45,033 nucleotides of DNA from Mycolicibacterium canariasense (GCF_002101555.1 NZ_LQOL01000066.1:1-45033); one strand, 5' to 3'; positions 35,123 to 43,749 are shown, counted from the first letter of the stretch. Notes: a model not told the origin generated them from the sequence alone. Made by a program: numbers and translations.

Positions 35123-36751
35123 ATGAAGAGCACCATGCAGGATGTTCCGTTGACGGTGGCCGGGATCGTGCGCCACGCCTCGACGATCCACGGCGATCGC
35201 GATGTGCTGACGGCGCGAGGGCCCGGACAGATCTCTCGGGTGTCCTACCGCGAGGTGGGGGAGCGCGCGGCACGGCTGGCGAATGCGTTGCGCGAGATCG
35301 GCATTCGTGGAGACGAGCGTGTCGCGACGCTGCAGTGGAGCAACCAGGAGCATCTGGATGCCTACGCGGCGGTGCCGTCGATGGGCGCGGTGCTGCACAC
35401 GTTGAACCTGCGGCTGCCGCCGGACCAGCTGACGTGGATCGCCAATCACGCCGATGATCGGGTGATCATCGTCGACGGTACGGTGCTGGGCCTGTTGGCG
35501 ACGGCGTTGCCGTCGATGACCTCGGTCCGCACGGTGCTGGTGACCGGCACGGGTGACCTCGCCGCGGTCCAGGGGTGCGGCAAGGACGTCCTTCGGTACG
35601 ACGACGTGGTGGCCGACCAGCCGAGCACGTTCGACTGGCCCGACGTCGACGAGCAGTCGGCCGCCGCGATGTGCTACACCAGCGGTACCACCGGGCACCC
35701 GAAGGGCGTTGTCTACAGTCATCGTTCGACGTGGTTGCACTCTCAGGCGGCGTGCACCACGAATGCCTTGGGCATCGGTCCTGACGACACGGTGTTGGCG
35801 ATCGTTCCGATGTTCCACGCCAACGCGTGGGGGCTCCCGTACGCGGCGATGATGGCGGGCGCGCAGCTTCTGCTGCCCGACCGTTTCCTGCAGGCGGCGC
35901 CCTTGGTGGAGATGATCGAGGCCGCGCGCCCGACGATGGCGGGCGCTGTGCCGACGATCTGGACCGACGTTCTGCACTATCTTCGCGACAATCCCGGCCA
36001 CGACGTGAGTTCGCTGAAGATGGTGGCCTGCGGTGGTTCGGCGGTTCCGCGGTCGTTGATGACCGCCTATGACGAGCTGGGCGTCCGCATTGTGCAGGCC
36101 TGGGGGATGACCGAGACGTCCCCGCTGGCCGCGGTCGCATTGCCGCGGAACAGCGACACCCCGGAGAGGTCCCTTTACCTGCGCGGAACCCAGGGCCGAG
36201 TGGTGGCCGGTGTGCAAGCCCGCATCGTCGACGACGCCGGCGCCGAGCAGCCCTGGGACGGAAAGTCGGTGGGGGAGATTCAGATCCGCGGCCCGTGGAT
36301 CACCGGGTCGTATTACGAGCATGACACTTCGGCGGTGTCGCCGGACGGGTGGTTGCGCACCGGAGACGTCGGGACGATCAGCCCGGATGCGTTCATCACG
36401 CTGACCGACCGTTCCAAGGACGTCATCAAGTCCGGGGGCGAATGGATCTCCTCGGTGGAGCTGGAGAACGATTTGGCCGCTCACCCTGCGGTGCGCACCG
36501 CCACCGTGATCGGGGTTCCCGATGACAAGTGGCAGGAACGACCGCTGGCGGTGGTCGTCCTGGCTGCCGACCGCACCGCCACCGCCGCGGAATTGACCGA
36601 GTTCCTCCGTCCGCGGGTGGCCAAGTGGTGGCTACCGGAACGGTGGGCGTTCGTCACCGACATTCCGCTGACCTCGACCGGCAAGTTCGACAAGAAGAAG
36701 CTGCGCCGCCAGTACGCCGACGGTGATCTCACCGTCGAGACACTGGCGTGA
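35123..36751 (+). CDS. Medium/long-chain fatty-acid-CoA ligase (AlkK-like)
   Basis: This 542-residue ANL-superfamily ligase has YTSGTTGHPKG, WGMTETSPLA, RTGDVG with DRSKDVIKSGG, and the catalytic lysine region TSTGKFDKKKLRR. The wording ISSVELENDLAAHP after the hinge is typical of AlkK-type medium-chain acyl-CoA synthetases. It activates the fatty acid made by the CYP153 and dehydrogenase steps. The ATG at 35123 follows an AGGA; a second ATG four codons in is also possible. It lies 46 bases before the alcohol dehydrogenase in the same operon. Confidence 0.92.
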   Translation: MKSTMQDVPLTVAGIVRHASTIHGDRDVLTARGPGQISRVSYREVGERAARLANALREIGIRGDERVATLQWSNQEHLDAYAAVPSMGAVLHTLNLRLPPDQLTWIANHADDRVIIVDGTVLGLLATALPSMTSVRTVLVTGTGDLAAVQGCGKDVLRYDDVVADQPSTFDWPDVDEQSAAAMCYTSGTTGHPKGVVYSHRSTWLHSQAACTTNALGIGPDDTVLAIVPMFHANAWGLPYAAMMAGAQLLLPDRFLQAAPLVEMIEAARPTMAGAVPTIWTDVLHYLRDNPGHDVSSLKMVACGGSAVPRSLMTAYDELGVRIVQAWGMTETSPLAAVALPRNSDTPERSLYLRGTQGRVVAGVQARIVDDAGAEQPWDGKSVGEIQIRGPWITGSYYEHDTSAVSPDGWLRTGDVGTISPDAFITLTDRSKDVIKSGGEWISSVELENDLAAHPAVRTATVIGVPDDKWQERPLAVVVLAADRTATAAELTEFLRPRVAKWWLPERWAFVTDIPLTSTGKFDKKKLRRQYADGDLTVETLA

Positions 36752-36797
36752 ATCATCAATCCACTGCGACCGAAACATCGATGTTAAGGAGACACAT

Positions 36798-37904
36798 ATG
36801 AAGACACGCGCTGCAGTGCTCTGGGGCCTGGGAGAGAAGTGGGAGGTCGAGGAGGTCGAGTTGGATCCGCCCGGCCCCGATGAGGTGCTGGTCCGGTTGA
36901 CCGCGACCGGGTTGTGCCATTCAGATGAGCACCTCGTGACCGGTGACCTGCCCATTCCGCTGCCCGTCGTCGGTGGCCACGAGGGTGCCGGCACCGTGGT
37001 CGAAGTGGGTGCGGGTGTCGAGAACGTCGCCGAGGGCGATTCGGTGATCCTGACGTTCCTGCCGTCGTGTGGGCACTGTTCCTATTGCGCGCGGGGGATG
37101 GGCAACATGTGCGACTTGGGTGCGGCGCTCATGATGGGACCCCAGATCGACGGGACGTACCGTTTCCATGCCCGCGGTGAGGACGTCGGCCAGATGTGCC
37201 TGCTGGGCACGTTCTCGGAATACACCGTGGTCCCCAAGGCGTCTCTGGTCAAAATCGACCAGGGGACACCGCTGGACAAGGCGGCGTTGATCGGGTGTGG
37301 TGTGACGACCGGGTACGGGTCGGCGGTGCGCACCGGTGAGGTGCGTGCCGGGGACACCGTGGTGGTGATCGGAGCCGGTGGCATCGGTATGAATGCGATT
37401 CAGGGTGCCCGCATCGCGGGCGCGTTGAACATCGTGGCTGTCGATCCGGTGGCGTTCAAGCGTGAACAAGCCGGTGGTTTCGGTGCGACGCATGCCGTTG
37501 GCACGGTCGACGAGGCCTGGTCACTGATCAGTGACATCACCCGCGGCAAACTCGCCGATGTCTGCGTGTTGACCACCGATGTCGCCGAAGGGTCCTACAT
37601 CGGTGAGGCGCTGTCCTTGGTCGGTAAACGCGGTCGTGTGGTCGTTACCGCGATCGGGCACCCCGAAGACACATCGATGTCGGGTTCACTGCTGGAATTA
37701 ACGCTGTATGAAAAGCAGATCCGCGGCGCCCTCTACGGCTCGTCCAACGCCGCCCACGACATCCCGCGGCTCGTCGAACTCTACAACTCCGGACACCTCA
37801 AACTCGACGAGCTGATCACCCGTGAGTACACCCTCGATCAGATCAACGAGGGCTACGACGACATGCGGTCAGGCCGCAACATCCGAGGACTCATCCGATT
37901 CTGA
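36798..37904 (+). CDS. NDMA-dependent zinc alcohol dehydrogenase
   Basis: This 368-residue medium-chain Zn alcohol dehydrogenase resembles actinobacterial enzymes with a tightly bound NAD that use the electron acceptor NDMA in assays (mycofactocin-linked in vivo). Catalytic zinc ligands C40 and C167 with H61-E62, structural zinc cysteines C91, C94, C97 and C105, and the NAD motif GAGGIG are present. AAGGAGA precedes the ATG at 36798. It closes the CYP153 operon and should oxidise the primary alcohol produced by CYP153 to the aldehyde. Mycofactocin genes are not in this window, so the acceptor supply must be encoded elsewhere. Confidence 0.93.
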   Translation: MKTRAAVLWGLGEKWEVEEVELDPPGPDEVLVRLTATGLCHSDEHLVTGDLPIPLPVVGGHEGAGTVVEVGAGVENVAEGDSVILTFLPSCGHCSYCARGMGNMCDLGAALMMGPQIDGTYRFHARGEDVGQMCLLGTFSEYTVVPKASLVKIDQGTPLDKAALIGCGVTTGYGSAVRTGEVRAGDTVVVIGAGGIGMNAIQGARIAGALNIVAVDPVAFKREQAGGFGATHAVGTVDEAWSLISDITRGKLADVCVLTTDVAEGSYIGEALSLVGKRGRVVVTAIGHPEDTSMSGSLLELTLYEKQIRGALYGSSNAAHDIPRLVELYNSGHLKLDELITREYTLDQINEGYDDMRSGRNIRGLIRF

Positions 37905-38175
37905 CAGAGCACCCAAAGCAGGGAAGCGCAAAACGGCACCAAGCGAGCTCAGTACAACGATGGCGATGCTGCGGGTCAGGGGCTCTCACCGTTGACGCTT
38001 CGATGCGGGATAGCGATCGAAAGCAATGTTTCCCATAGTCATAGGCGCTCGAGCTGCGCGGGTGAGATTGGCTGCGGTCGAACAGTTCTGGCACCTACCG
38101 CCAGCCGGGACGCCTTGATGGTATGTAGCTTTCGATGAGTGTTAACAGTGCTATTGGATAAGAGAGGAAGCGGCG

Positions 38176-39276
38176 ATGGCGAGGATTGAAATTCCCTATC
38201 TCCATAGGAGAGGAGGGCACTGTGGTTCCGGTGCGCTGCGTGACCTTACTGAATGGGCACAACTAGGATGGGGGACAGAAACACTCAGTGAAGGATTGGT
38301 CTTCACCCTCGGCGGAGCCTTGGACTTCTCGTACGTCCGCTCTACGCAATTGTTTCCCCAGATCTACCTGGTAGGACGAGGAAGCGACCTGGAAAAAGAC
38401 TACCTCTCCCGAGTTGGTGCAAACTGCGTCGTGCGATCGACCGATGACGCAGACGTGGGATGGTCATTTGTTACCGACGAAGTCGACAAGGGCCGACCCG
38501 TCATGGTCTGGGCTGACATCGGCGAACTTCCTTACCTGCGCGTCCGATTGCACATGAGCCGTCACGACATCGTCATCACCGGATATGATGACGAACAAGG
38601 GGTTGCCTATGTGGTCGATAATGACCGCGAGACCACCCAAACGGTGGCTTATGATGACCTGCGCCGGGCGCGGTCCTCGGTAGGGTTCCCTACACCGACC
38701 CGGCACACCACATATCACGTCGACTGGCCGGAGCGAGTGCCCGACCTTGGGCCGATTGCCGCCACTGCATTAGCCGCGAGCGCAGCTTTCATGCGCGGCG
38801 GTGCCGTAGGTGCGCCGCTACTGCGCATCGAGGCAGCTGAAGTCGAGGCTTCCGGTTTGAAGGGTGTGCAGGAGTTCGCCGATGACGTACGGCATTGGCC
38901 AACGGTGTTTGATGACGACGCCCTGACCGCGGCATTGTTCGGGCTCGGGGCGTTCATCGAGAAAGCCGGAACCGGTGGCGGGCTCTTTCGTATGCTGCAA
39001 GCACAAGGTTGCCAGAATATCGCCGATCTCCTCGGGGACGCCGCCGCAGCCGAAGCGGCGGCCGCGGCCCGACACGCTTCCCAAGCGTGGTCTGAGCTTG
39101 CGGCCGCAGCCACCGATGCCGGCACATCGCTACGGAGTCGTAGTCTCGCTGCGGCCAAAATCGCCGCGACGATCCCGGACTCCGAAACACGCCTCGTCGA
39201 AGCCCTCGAAACGGCCAGTCGATCCGTTGGCACTGTCGATACCGGCCTCGAGGCTTATCTGAAAGGCTATCTGTGA
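38176..39276 (+). CDS. BtrH N-terminal domain (cysteine-protease-like) protein
   Basis: This 366-residue protein resembles the BtrH_N (PF14399) plus DUF4872 family. A papain-like arrangement is visible: C16 in GGHCGSGA, H130 in SRHDIVITGYD and D148 in AYVVDND. BtrH in butirosin biosynthesis transfers an acyl group from a carrier protein, so an acyltransferase or amidase activity is possible. The rest is alanine-rich and helical, with no membrane segment. AGAGGAAG precedes the ATG. Its stop overlaps the transglutaminase-like start as GTGA, so they form a pair. It follows the alkane operon by 271 bases, with no obvious functional link. Confidence 0.72.
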   Translation: MARIEIPYLHRRGGHCGSGALRDLTEWAQLGWGTETLSEGLVFTLGGALDFSYVRSTQLFPQIYLVGRGSDLEKDYLSRVGANCVVRSTDDADVGWSFVTDEVDKGRPVMVWADIGELPYLRVRLHMSRHDIVITGYDDEQGVAYVVDNDRETTQTVAYDDLRRARSSVGFPTPTRHTTYHVDWPERVPDLGPIAATALAASAAFMRGGAVGAPLLRIEAAEVEASGLKGVQEFADDVRHWPTVFDDDALTAALFGLGAFIEKAGTGGGLFRMLQAQGCQNIADLLGDAAAAEAAAAARHASQAWSELAAAATDAGTSLRSRSLAAAKIAATIPDSETRLVEALETASRSVGTVDTGLEAYLKGYL

Positions 39277-39941
39277 GCGACACTTCAAACGAATCGAGTT
39301 TCCTGGAGACAACTGGGTTCCTCGATTGGCAGCACGACGATGTACAGCGCTTCACCGAGGACGCGGTCGGTGACGTTCGTGACCCTGTGCAGAAGGCGAG
39401 GTTGATCTTCACCGCTGTGCGGGACAGGATTTGGTACGATCCCTATAGCACCGACGACGATCCCGAGCATTATCGGGCGAGCTATGTAGCGACAGCGTCG
39501 AGGGCGTATTGCATACCGAAGGCGGTGCTGCTGACCGCGGCAGCTCGTGCGGCGGGCATTCCGGCCCGGCTCGGATTCGCGGACGTGCGCAACCATCTGC
39601 AGACCACCACATTGCGTGCCCGGATGGGAGGTACCGACGTGTTCGTCTACCACGGATATAGCGAATTACAACTCAACAACCGCTGGGTGAAGGCTACTCC
39701 GGCGTTCAATGCCGAGCTCTGCGCGCGATTCGGTGTACCTCCGATCGACTTCGACGGCCACACCGATGCGCTCCTCCATGCCTACGACGGTGGGGGAAGC
39801 CAACACATGGAGTACCTCAACGACCGCGGTTGGTACCACGATCTCCCCTTCACCGACATCGTTACAGAGTTGCATCACCGGTACGGCCCGCTCATGGCTG
39901 GTGCTGGAGCCCAGCGTGACGCCTTCTCCCAGGAGTTGTGA
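39273..39941 (+). CDS. Transglutaminase-like (papain-fold) protein
   Basis: This 222-residue protein has the transglutaminase-core pattern: a catalytic cysteine C80 in SRAYCIPKAVLLTAAARAAG, a histidine H127 in YHGYSELQL and the segment RWVKATPAFN, where the usual third residue position holds N146. Such small proteins can hydrolyse or transfer amide bonds. The GTG start overlaps the BtrH_N stop. With two thiol-fold proteins encoded together, an acyl-transfer or peptide-processing job is inferred; no substrate is known. Confidence 0.7.
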   Translation: MSDTSNESSFLETTGFLDWQHDDVQRFTEDAVGDVRDPVQKARLIFTAVRDRIWYDPYSTDDDPEHYRASYVATASRAYCIPKAVLLTAAARAAGIPARLGFADVRNHLQTTTLRARMGGTDVFVYHGYSELQLNNRWVKATPAFNAELCARFGVPPIDFDGHTDALLHAYDGGGSQHMEYLNDRGWYHDLPFTDIVTELHHRYGPLMAGAGAQRDAFSQEL

Positions 39942-40195
39942 GGCGCTGCGGACTGTGTGCCAGTTCATTGTGACGCGATCTGGCCGGCTATGAATACACT
40001 GCAGTCCAAGGGATTACGGGCAGGACCAGATAGCCGACAGTGTCCTAATCGGAAGGTGTGTCGCAGCGATGATCTCGGCGGGCTAACGAGTCCTACATAC
40101 ATATCTACCGGCGATCAGCCCAGTCGACGCCGGCGCAATTCTTCAGTCGTGTGGTGAACCACGCGCTACGAGGGTCTATTTAGGAGGGTTTCGTC
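39942..40195. other. Intergenic stretch
   Basis: No gene recognised. It must carry the promoter of the thioesterase and ends in a strong ribosome site, GGAGGG at 40183-40188. Confidence 0.5.
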
Positions 40196-40750
40196 ATCGA
40201 AGAGCAAGCGGAAGAAGATTCGGCCATCGCATGGTGGCATAGCTTTCAGGATCGTGCTGTCGCCGCCGACGGCGACTACCTTGATGCGCACCACCCGTGG
40301 TGCCTTGGTTGCGGCACAGACAATCCGCACGGTCATCGCCTGCGAGCGCGTCGGCATGGCGACGGGGTGGGTGCCAGGCATATCTTCGACGGCAGACATC
40401 GCGGCGCACCCGGTATCGCACATGGCGGCGCAGTCATGACCGTACTCGACGACATGGTGGGCATGTTGCTGTACGTCGTCGGTGAGATGGCCGTCACCCG
40501 CAGGTTCGATACCGAGTTCTACGCGCCGGTGTTGCTGGGGGTCCCCTACGAGGTCAGCGCGGAGCTGGTGTCCAAGACCGGCCGGAAACTCGAAGTCCGG
40601 ACAGAATTGCGCGAGGAGACTACCGGTCAGCTAGTCGCGTCCGCCTCAGGGTTATTCGTCGTCGTCACGATGGCGCACTTCACTAGTTCCATACAGAAGG
40701 CGACTTCGACACCCTGCATTGTGCGGTCACCCAGGGAGGGAAGATGCTGA
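40196..40750 (+). CDS. PaaI/HotDog-fold thioesterase with non-canonical start
   Basis: This acyl-CoA thioesterase-like protein of about 184 residues is clearly similar to the second thioesterase in the window: HHPWCLGCGTDNPHGHRL matches CMGCGPDNPHGLQL there, and GAPGIAHGGAV matches GAPGLAHGGAV. The frame is open from a TAG at 40181, but no ATG, GTG or TTG appears before the GTG at 40367, which would delete the conserved GCGxDNPHG part. The strong ribosome site GGAGGG (40183-40188) points to ATC at 40196 or GTC at 40193. So either a non-canonical start, a lost start codon or a sequence error applies. It probably hydrolyses a CoA thioester; substrate unknown. Confidence 0.75.
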   Translation: MEEQAEEDSAIAWWHSFQDRAVAADGDYLDAHHPWCLGCGTDNPHGHRLRARRHGDGVGARHIFDGRHRGAPGIAHGGAVMTVLDDMVGMLLYVVGEMAVTRRFDTEFYAPVLLGVPYEVSAELVSKTGRKLEVRTELREETTGQLVASASGLFVVVTMAHFTSSIQKATSTPCIVRSPREGRC

Positions 40751-40802
40751 GCACCAGCCTTGGAGGTGGCGCACGGCTGGCCGCGCGCGTTCCACGTCTC
40801 TT

Positions 40803-40935
40803 ACCCCGCTCGACGCAAACATCATCAACGCACTCATGTACCTGGTCGCCGAGGATCACCTCCACCAGACGGCGGCCACGGGTCAGCGCCGTCGTATTCG
40901 ACGGCCCGCGCCCGCGCACAGGAGACCGGTCATGA
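40803..40935 (+). pseudogene. C-terminal remnant of an SDR gene (frameshifted)
   Basis: Two reading frames join into an SDR-like C-terminus: TPLDANIINALMYLVAEDH followed by LHQTAATGQ, then after one extra base (40887) AVVFDGPRPRTGDRS. The pattern 'YL...TGQ.VVVDG' is the usual SDR ending. Its stop overlaps the LLM ATG as ATGA, so the lost gene was once coupled to it. The upstream part of the gene is absent. This is a by-eye match and could be coincidence. Confidence 0.4.
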
Positions 40936-41981
40936 GCACCTACGGCCTGTCGGTTCTCGGCGCGGATTTGAAGTCACTGGCCCAGACCGCACACGCCGCC
41001 GATGCGGCCGGGTTCGACGCCGTATGGGCCTCGGAGTTCTACTCCCGGTCGGGTTCGATCTCCATGGCCGCGATGGCCAACTGCACACAGAACTGCCGGA
41101 TCGGTTCCTCCATTCTCTACGGCGTCGGCCGAAGCCCCCTGGTGCTGGCCACCGAGGCGCGTGATCTCGACGAACTCTCCAACGGACGGCTGGTGCTGGG
41201 CATCGGCAACGGCACCAAGCGGATGATGAGCGACTGGCACGGCGTGCCCGACACCTCCGCGCCCGCGCTGCGGATGGAAGAACTCGTGATGCTGCTGCGC
41301 CGGATATGGAACCTGCATGAAGGCCCGATCCATCACGAGGGTCGTTTTTACAGAATGAATCTCACGCCGACCGGCGACGTGGGACCCTCCAGCCGGCCGA
41401 TCCCGATCGTCACCGCCGGTGTCCGGCCTCGGATGTGCGAGGCGGCCGGGCGGGTGGCCGACGGGCTGGCCGGACATCCCCTGTTCACCACCACCTACGT
41501 CGAGGAGATCGTCCGGCCCGCTATCGCCAGGGGTGCCGCGCACACCGGCCGCGACCCCAATGACGTGGAAATCATTTCCATGGTGATGTGCGCCATCCAC
41601 GACGACGCCGAGGTCGCCAGGCGCGAACTGGCGCAGCAGATTGCGTTCTACTCCTCGGTCAAATCCTACGAGACGGTACTTGATGTGAACGGCTTCGCCA
41701 GCGAAGGCCGAACCATCCGGGAAGCATTCGCCCAGCGCGATTTCCCGGCGATGTTCGCCGCGGTGTCCGAGGAGATGATCGACACCATGGGCGTCGCGGG
41801 GACGGCACACGAGGTCCGTGAACAGCTGAGACGCTACGACGGCGTCCTCGACCACATCATGCTGTATTCACCATCGGTTGGCATCGCTCCCGAGCGCGTG
41901 CAGCAAAACCTCGACAGCATCATTCGGGAATGCTCGCCCGCCTCGATGTCGCCAGGGCAGTCCGGTCCACGTTCAATCTGA
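40932..41981 (+). CDS. LLM-class F420-dependent oxidoreductase
   Basis: This 349-residue protein has the luciferase-like monooxygenase barrel fold, with a typical start (LAQTAHAADAAGFDAVWASEFYS), the region LSNGRLVLGIGNGTK and MEELVMLLRRIW. Mycobacterial members of this group usually use F420. The ATG at 40932 follows AGGAG; the frame is open further upstream, but that part belongs to the SDR remnant. The reaction could be a hydride transfer to or from a small organic substrate. It lies between the two thioesterases, suggesting part of a CoA-linked catabolic set. Confidence 0.88.
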   Translation: MSTYGLSVLGADLKSLAQTAHAADAAGFDAVWASEFYSRSGSISMAAMANCTQNCRIGSSILYGVGRSPLVLATEARDLDELSNGRLVLGIGNGTKRMMSDWHGVPDTSAPALRMEELVMLLRRIWNLHEGPIHHEGRFYRMNLTPTGDVGPSSRPIPIVTAGVRPRMCEAAGRVADGLAGHPLFTTTYVEEIVRPAIARGAAHTGRDPNDVEIISMVMCAIHDDAEVARRELAQQIAFYSSVKSYETVLDVNGFASEGRTIREAFAQRDFPAMFAAVSEEMIDTMGVAGTAHEVREQLRRYDGVLDHIMLYSPSVGIAPERVQQNLDSIIRECSPASMSPGQSGPRSI

Positions 41982-42028
41982 TCCACGCATTGCCGCCGAA
42001 GTTGACCCGTCCCCGTCCGCGGTCGCAT

Positions 42029-42493
42029 TTAGTGCGTCTGTCGCGCCGACCCCGCCGACGGTTGTGCGGCGTTGTTGAGGATGTTGGCGTCGTCGCTGTC
42101 GGGGAGGTCGTGGCGGACCACGCGTACCCGCCCCCGGGGTAGGCATGCCATGTAGCCGTGGCGCTTGCCGTACAACTCCCATGCCGTTTCCTCGGAATCG
42201 GGGTCGACGTCGATGCTGTGTCCACGCGAGAACCTCAGGTGTAGCCCTCCATCGTCGCCGGACCAGGCCTGAGTGCACACCGCGCCGGCGAGGTTCAACA
42301 ACGGGCGTTCGTCAGTCGCGATCTTGAGTGGATCGATGCGTACCGCTTCTGCGGGATACGGGTCGACCGCAGGCAGTGTCAGCAGCAAGGGGCACGAGAT
42401 GACAATCTCGTTGTAGTCGTCCAGGTCCAGGACCAGGCCGTCGCGCACGGAGACGCGTTGCACGACACAATTTTCGATCCATTGGGTATACAT
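42029..42493 (-). CDS. DUF6188-like small protein
   Basis: This 154-residue mycobacterial protein begins MYTQWIENCVVQRVSVRDGL and has the block ETAWELYGKRHGYMACLPRG. I recall a family (DUF6188) of this type, without known function. No signal peptide or membrane segment is visible, and charged residues are frequent. GAAGGAGAG precedes the ATG. A 19-base element shared with the PaaI2 promoter lies 54 bases upstream, so it may be co-regulated with the thioesterase/KstR-like operon. Confidence 0.72.
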   Translation of the reverse strand: MYTQWIENCVVQRVSVRDGLVLDLDDYNEIVISCPLLLTLPAVDPYPAEAVRIDPLKIATDERPLLNLAGAVCTQAWSGDDGGLHLRFSRGHSIDVDPDSEETAWELYGKRHGYMACLPRGRVRVVRHDLPDSDDANILNNAAQPSAGSARQTH

Positions 42494-42546
42494 GGCACTC
42501 TCCTTCGCCGCGTCATCGAGCCTCGCCCTAAGGGTACTTTAGGTAG

Positions 42547-42565
42547 CGCTGCGATACTACTAGTA
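42547..42565. promoter_or_regulatory. Shared 19-base motif, copy 1 (upstream of the DUF6188-like gene)
   Basis: CGCTGCGATACTACTAGTA matches 15 of 19 bases with the element at 43775-43793. The core is CGATAC-N3-TAGTA. The copy overlaps the palindrome CTACTAGTAG and lies in the promoter of the DUF6188-like gene. Confidence 0.5.
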
Positions 42566-42568
42566 GCG

Positions 42569-43240
42569 TTATGCGGTTTCCGCGGGTCGTGCGCGGCTGG
42601 TCACCACGCGCCGAGTGGCCAGGTCGATGCGTTCGCGAGTATCGGCGGCCGACGCTCGGTGGCCACAAAAGGCCACGAGGTTGGCCAGCCACACGTCGGA
42701 GATGATCGCGGCGATGTGTAAATCGGCGGGAGTCGGTTCGCCGCCCCTGAGCGTGCGGGCCAGCAGGGTCTGAATTTCGGCGGCGGCGCAGTCTAGTTCT
42801 GCGGCTGCCCGGGTGTCTGCAACGGCGAACGCTCGTGTCATGGCTGATGTCAGCCAGGGATCGCGCTGCCAGCGGTCATGTAGGTGTGTGGTGAGACGTT
42901 CGAGCCGTTCCAATGGCGTGCCGTCACCGCTAGCCCAGTCGTCAGCCGAGTCGAGTCGGCGAAACTCGCGCGATAGCGCCGCCACCAACAAGTTGGTCTT
43001 CGCCGGGAAGTGGCGGTAGAGCGTGCCGACGGCGATACCGGCCCGCTCGGCAACCGACCGCATCTGAACCGCCTCATAGCCACCTGACGTGGCCACGAGC
43101 AGGGCCGCGTCCAGAATCGCTTCCCGGCGCTGGGCGGATGAACGCGAGGCGGGCGCTACAGCGGTCCGCGTCTGACCGCCAGCCGAATTTGCTTCCAGCG
43201 GTCGGGTTTTGCCATGGCTGCGAGAAAGAGCGTGCGTCAT
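42569..43240 (-). CDS. KstR-like TetR-family regulator
   Basis: This 223-residue TetR regulator closely follows the pattern I recall for KstR, the cholesterol-catabolism repressor: GGYEAVQMRSVAERAGIAVG, LYRHFPAKTNLLVAALSREF, WLTSAMTRAFAVAD and HIAAIISDVWLANL. It has a KstR-like TetR_C domain and so likely senses a CoA thioester. An N-terminal extension of about 35 residues precedes the helix-turn-helix. Its ATG overlaps the PaaI2 stop as ATGA. It is a paralogue rather than KstR itself, since no cholesterol genes are in the window. Targets may be the local thioesterase and DUF6188-like genes that share a motif. Confidence 0.85.
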   Translation of the reverse strand: MTHALSRSHGKTRPLEANSAGGQTRTAVAPASRSSAQRREAILDAALLVATSGGYEAVQMRSVAERAGIAVGTLYRHFPAKTNLLVAALSREFRRLDSADDWASGDGTPLERLERLTTHLHDRWQRDPWLTSAMTRAFAVADTRAAAELDCAAAEIQTLLARTLRGGEPTPADLHIAAIISDVWLANLVAFCGHRASAADTRERIDLATRRVVTSRARPAETA

Positions 43241-43749
43241 AATCGCCCGTCGTCGAGGCCGCCGTGACGTGAGAACTGCTCGAGAAGGCCGCCAAAAGCA
43301 CTGACGTCGCCGTGCGCAGCGAAGTGATCCGTGCTGACTGCGACAAATACCGCAGTGGCGGTGAAGCGGTTGGCCCCATCGGAATCAGTGCCCGTCGCCA
43401 TGACGTGCAGAGCCCGTCCTTCGCGGGACCGGATGTGGGCGGTGATCCTGTGGGGTTGATGCAGAGGTACCGGCCGCAGATACTCCACTGTCAGGCTGCG
43501 AGTCACCGCTGGTGTGCCGGCGATCCACAATGTGAATCCCAAGACGTCATCGCACGCCGCCGCAACTGCTCCGCCATGGGCCAGCCCAGGAGCCCCAATG
43601 TGGCGCTCGTCGAAAATCACGTCGGAGTACACCGCGTCGCCGCGGCGGTGCACCACCAACTGCAGTCCGTGGGGATTGTCGGGGCCGCAACCCATGCACG
43701 TTGTCGTGTGCGAAGGTAACCGCTTCGGCAGCGACGCGCTTTCCGGCAC
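43237..43749 (-). CDS. PaaI/HotDog-fold thioesterase 2
   Basis: This 170-residue thioesterase-like protein has CMGCGPDNPHG near the N-terminus and the active-site helix region HIGAPGLAHGGAVAAACDDVLG. It is paralogous to the 40196 gene. The GTG at 43749 is favoured because GGAG lies 7 bases upstream; a GTG two codons earlier is too close. It is first of a two-gene leftward operon with the KstR-like regulator (ATGA overlap). Acyl-CoA hydrolysis is likely, with substrate unknown. Confidence 0.87.
   Translation of the reverse strand: MPESASLPKRLPSHTTTCMGCGPDNPHGLQLVVHRRGDAVYSDVIFDERHIGAPGLAHGGAVAAACDDVLGFTLWIAGTPAVTRSLTVEYLRPVPLHQPHRITAHIRSREGRALHVMATGTDSDGANRFTATAVFVAVSTDHFAAHGDVSAFGGLLEQFSRHGGLDDGRL

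Noticed and set aside
34598..36484. Long antisense open frame over the SCP2 and ligase genes
   Set aside because: The translation is histidine/arginine-rich low-complexity sequence without motifs; it is the shadow of two well-supported genes on the other strand.
42985..42998. AACAAGTT core resembling a KstR operator
   Set aside because: It lies inside the coding sequence of the KstR-like gene (codons for TNLLV) with poor flanking symmetry, so coincidence is more likely.
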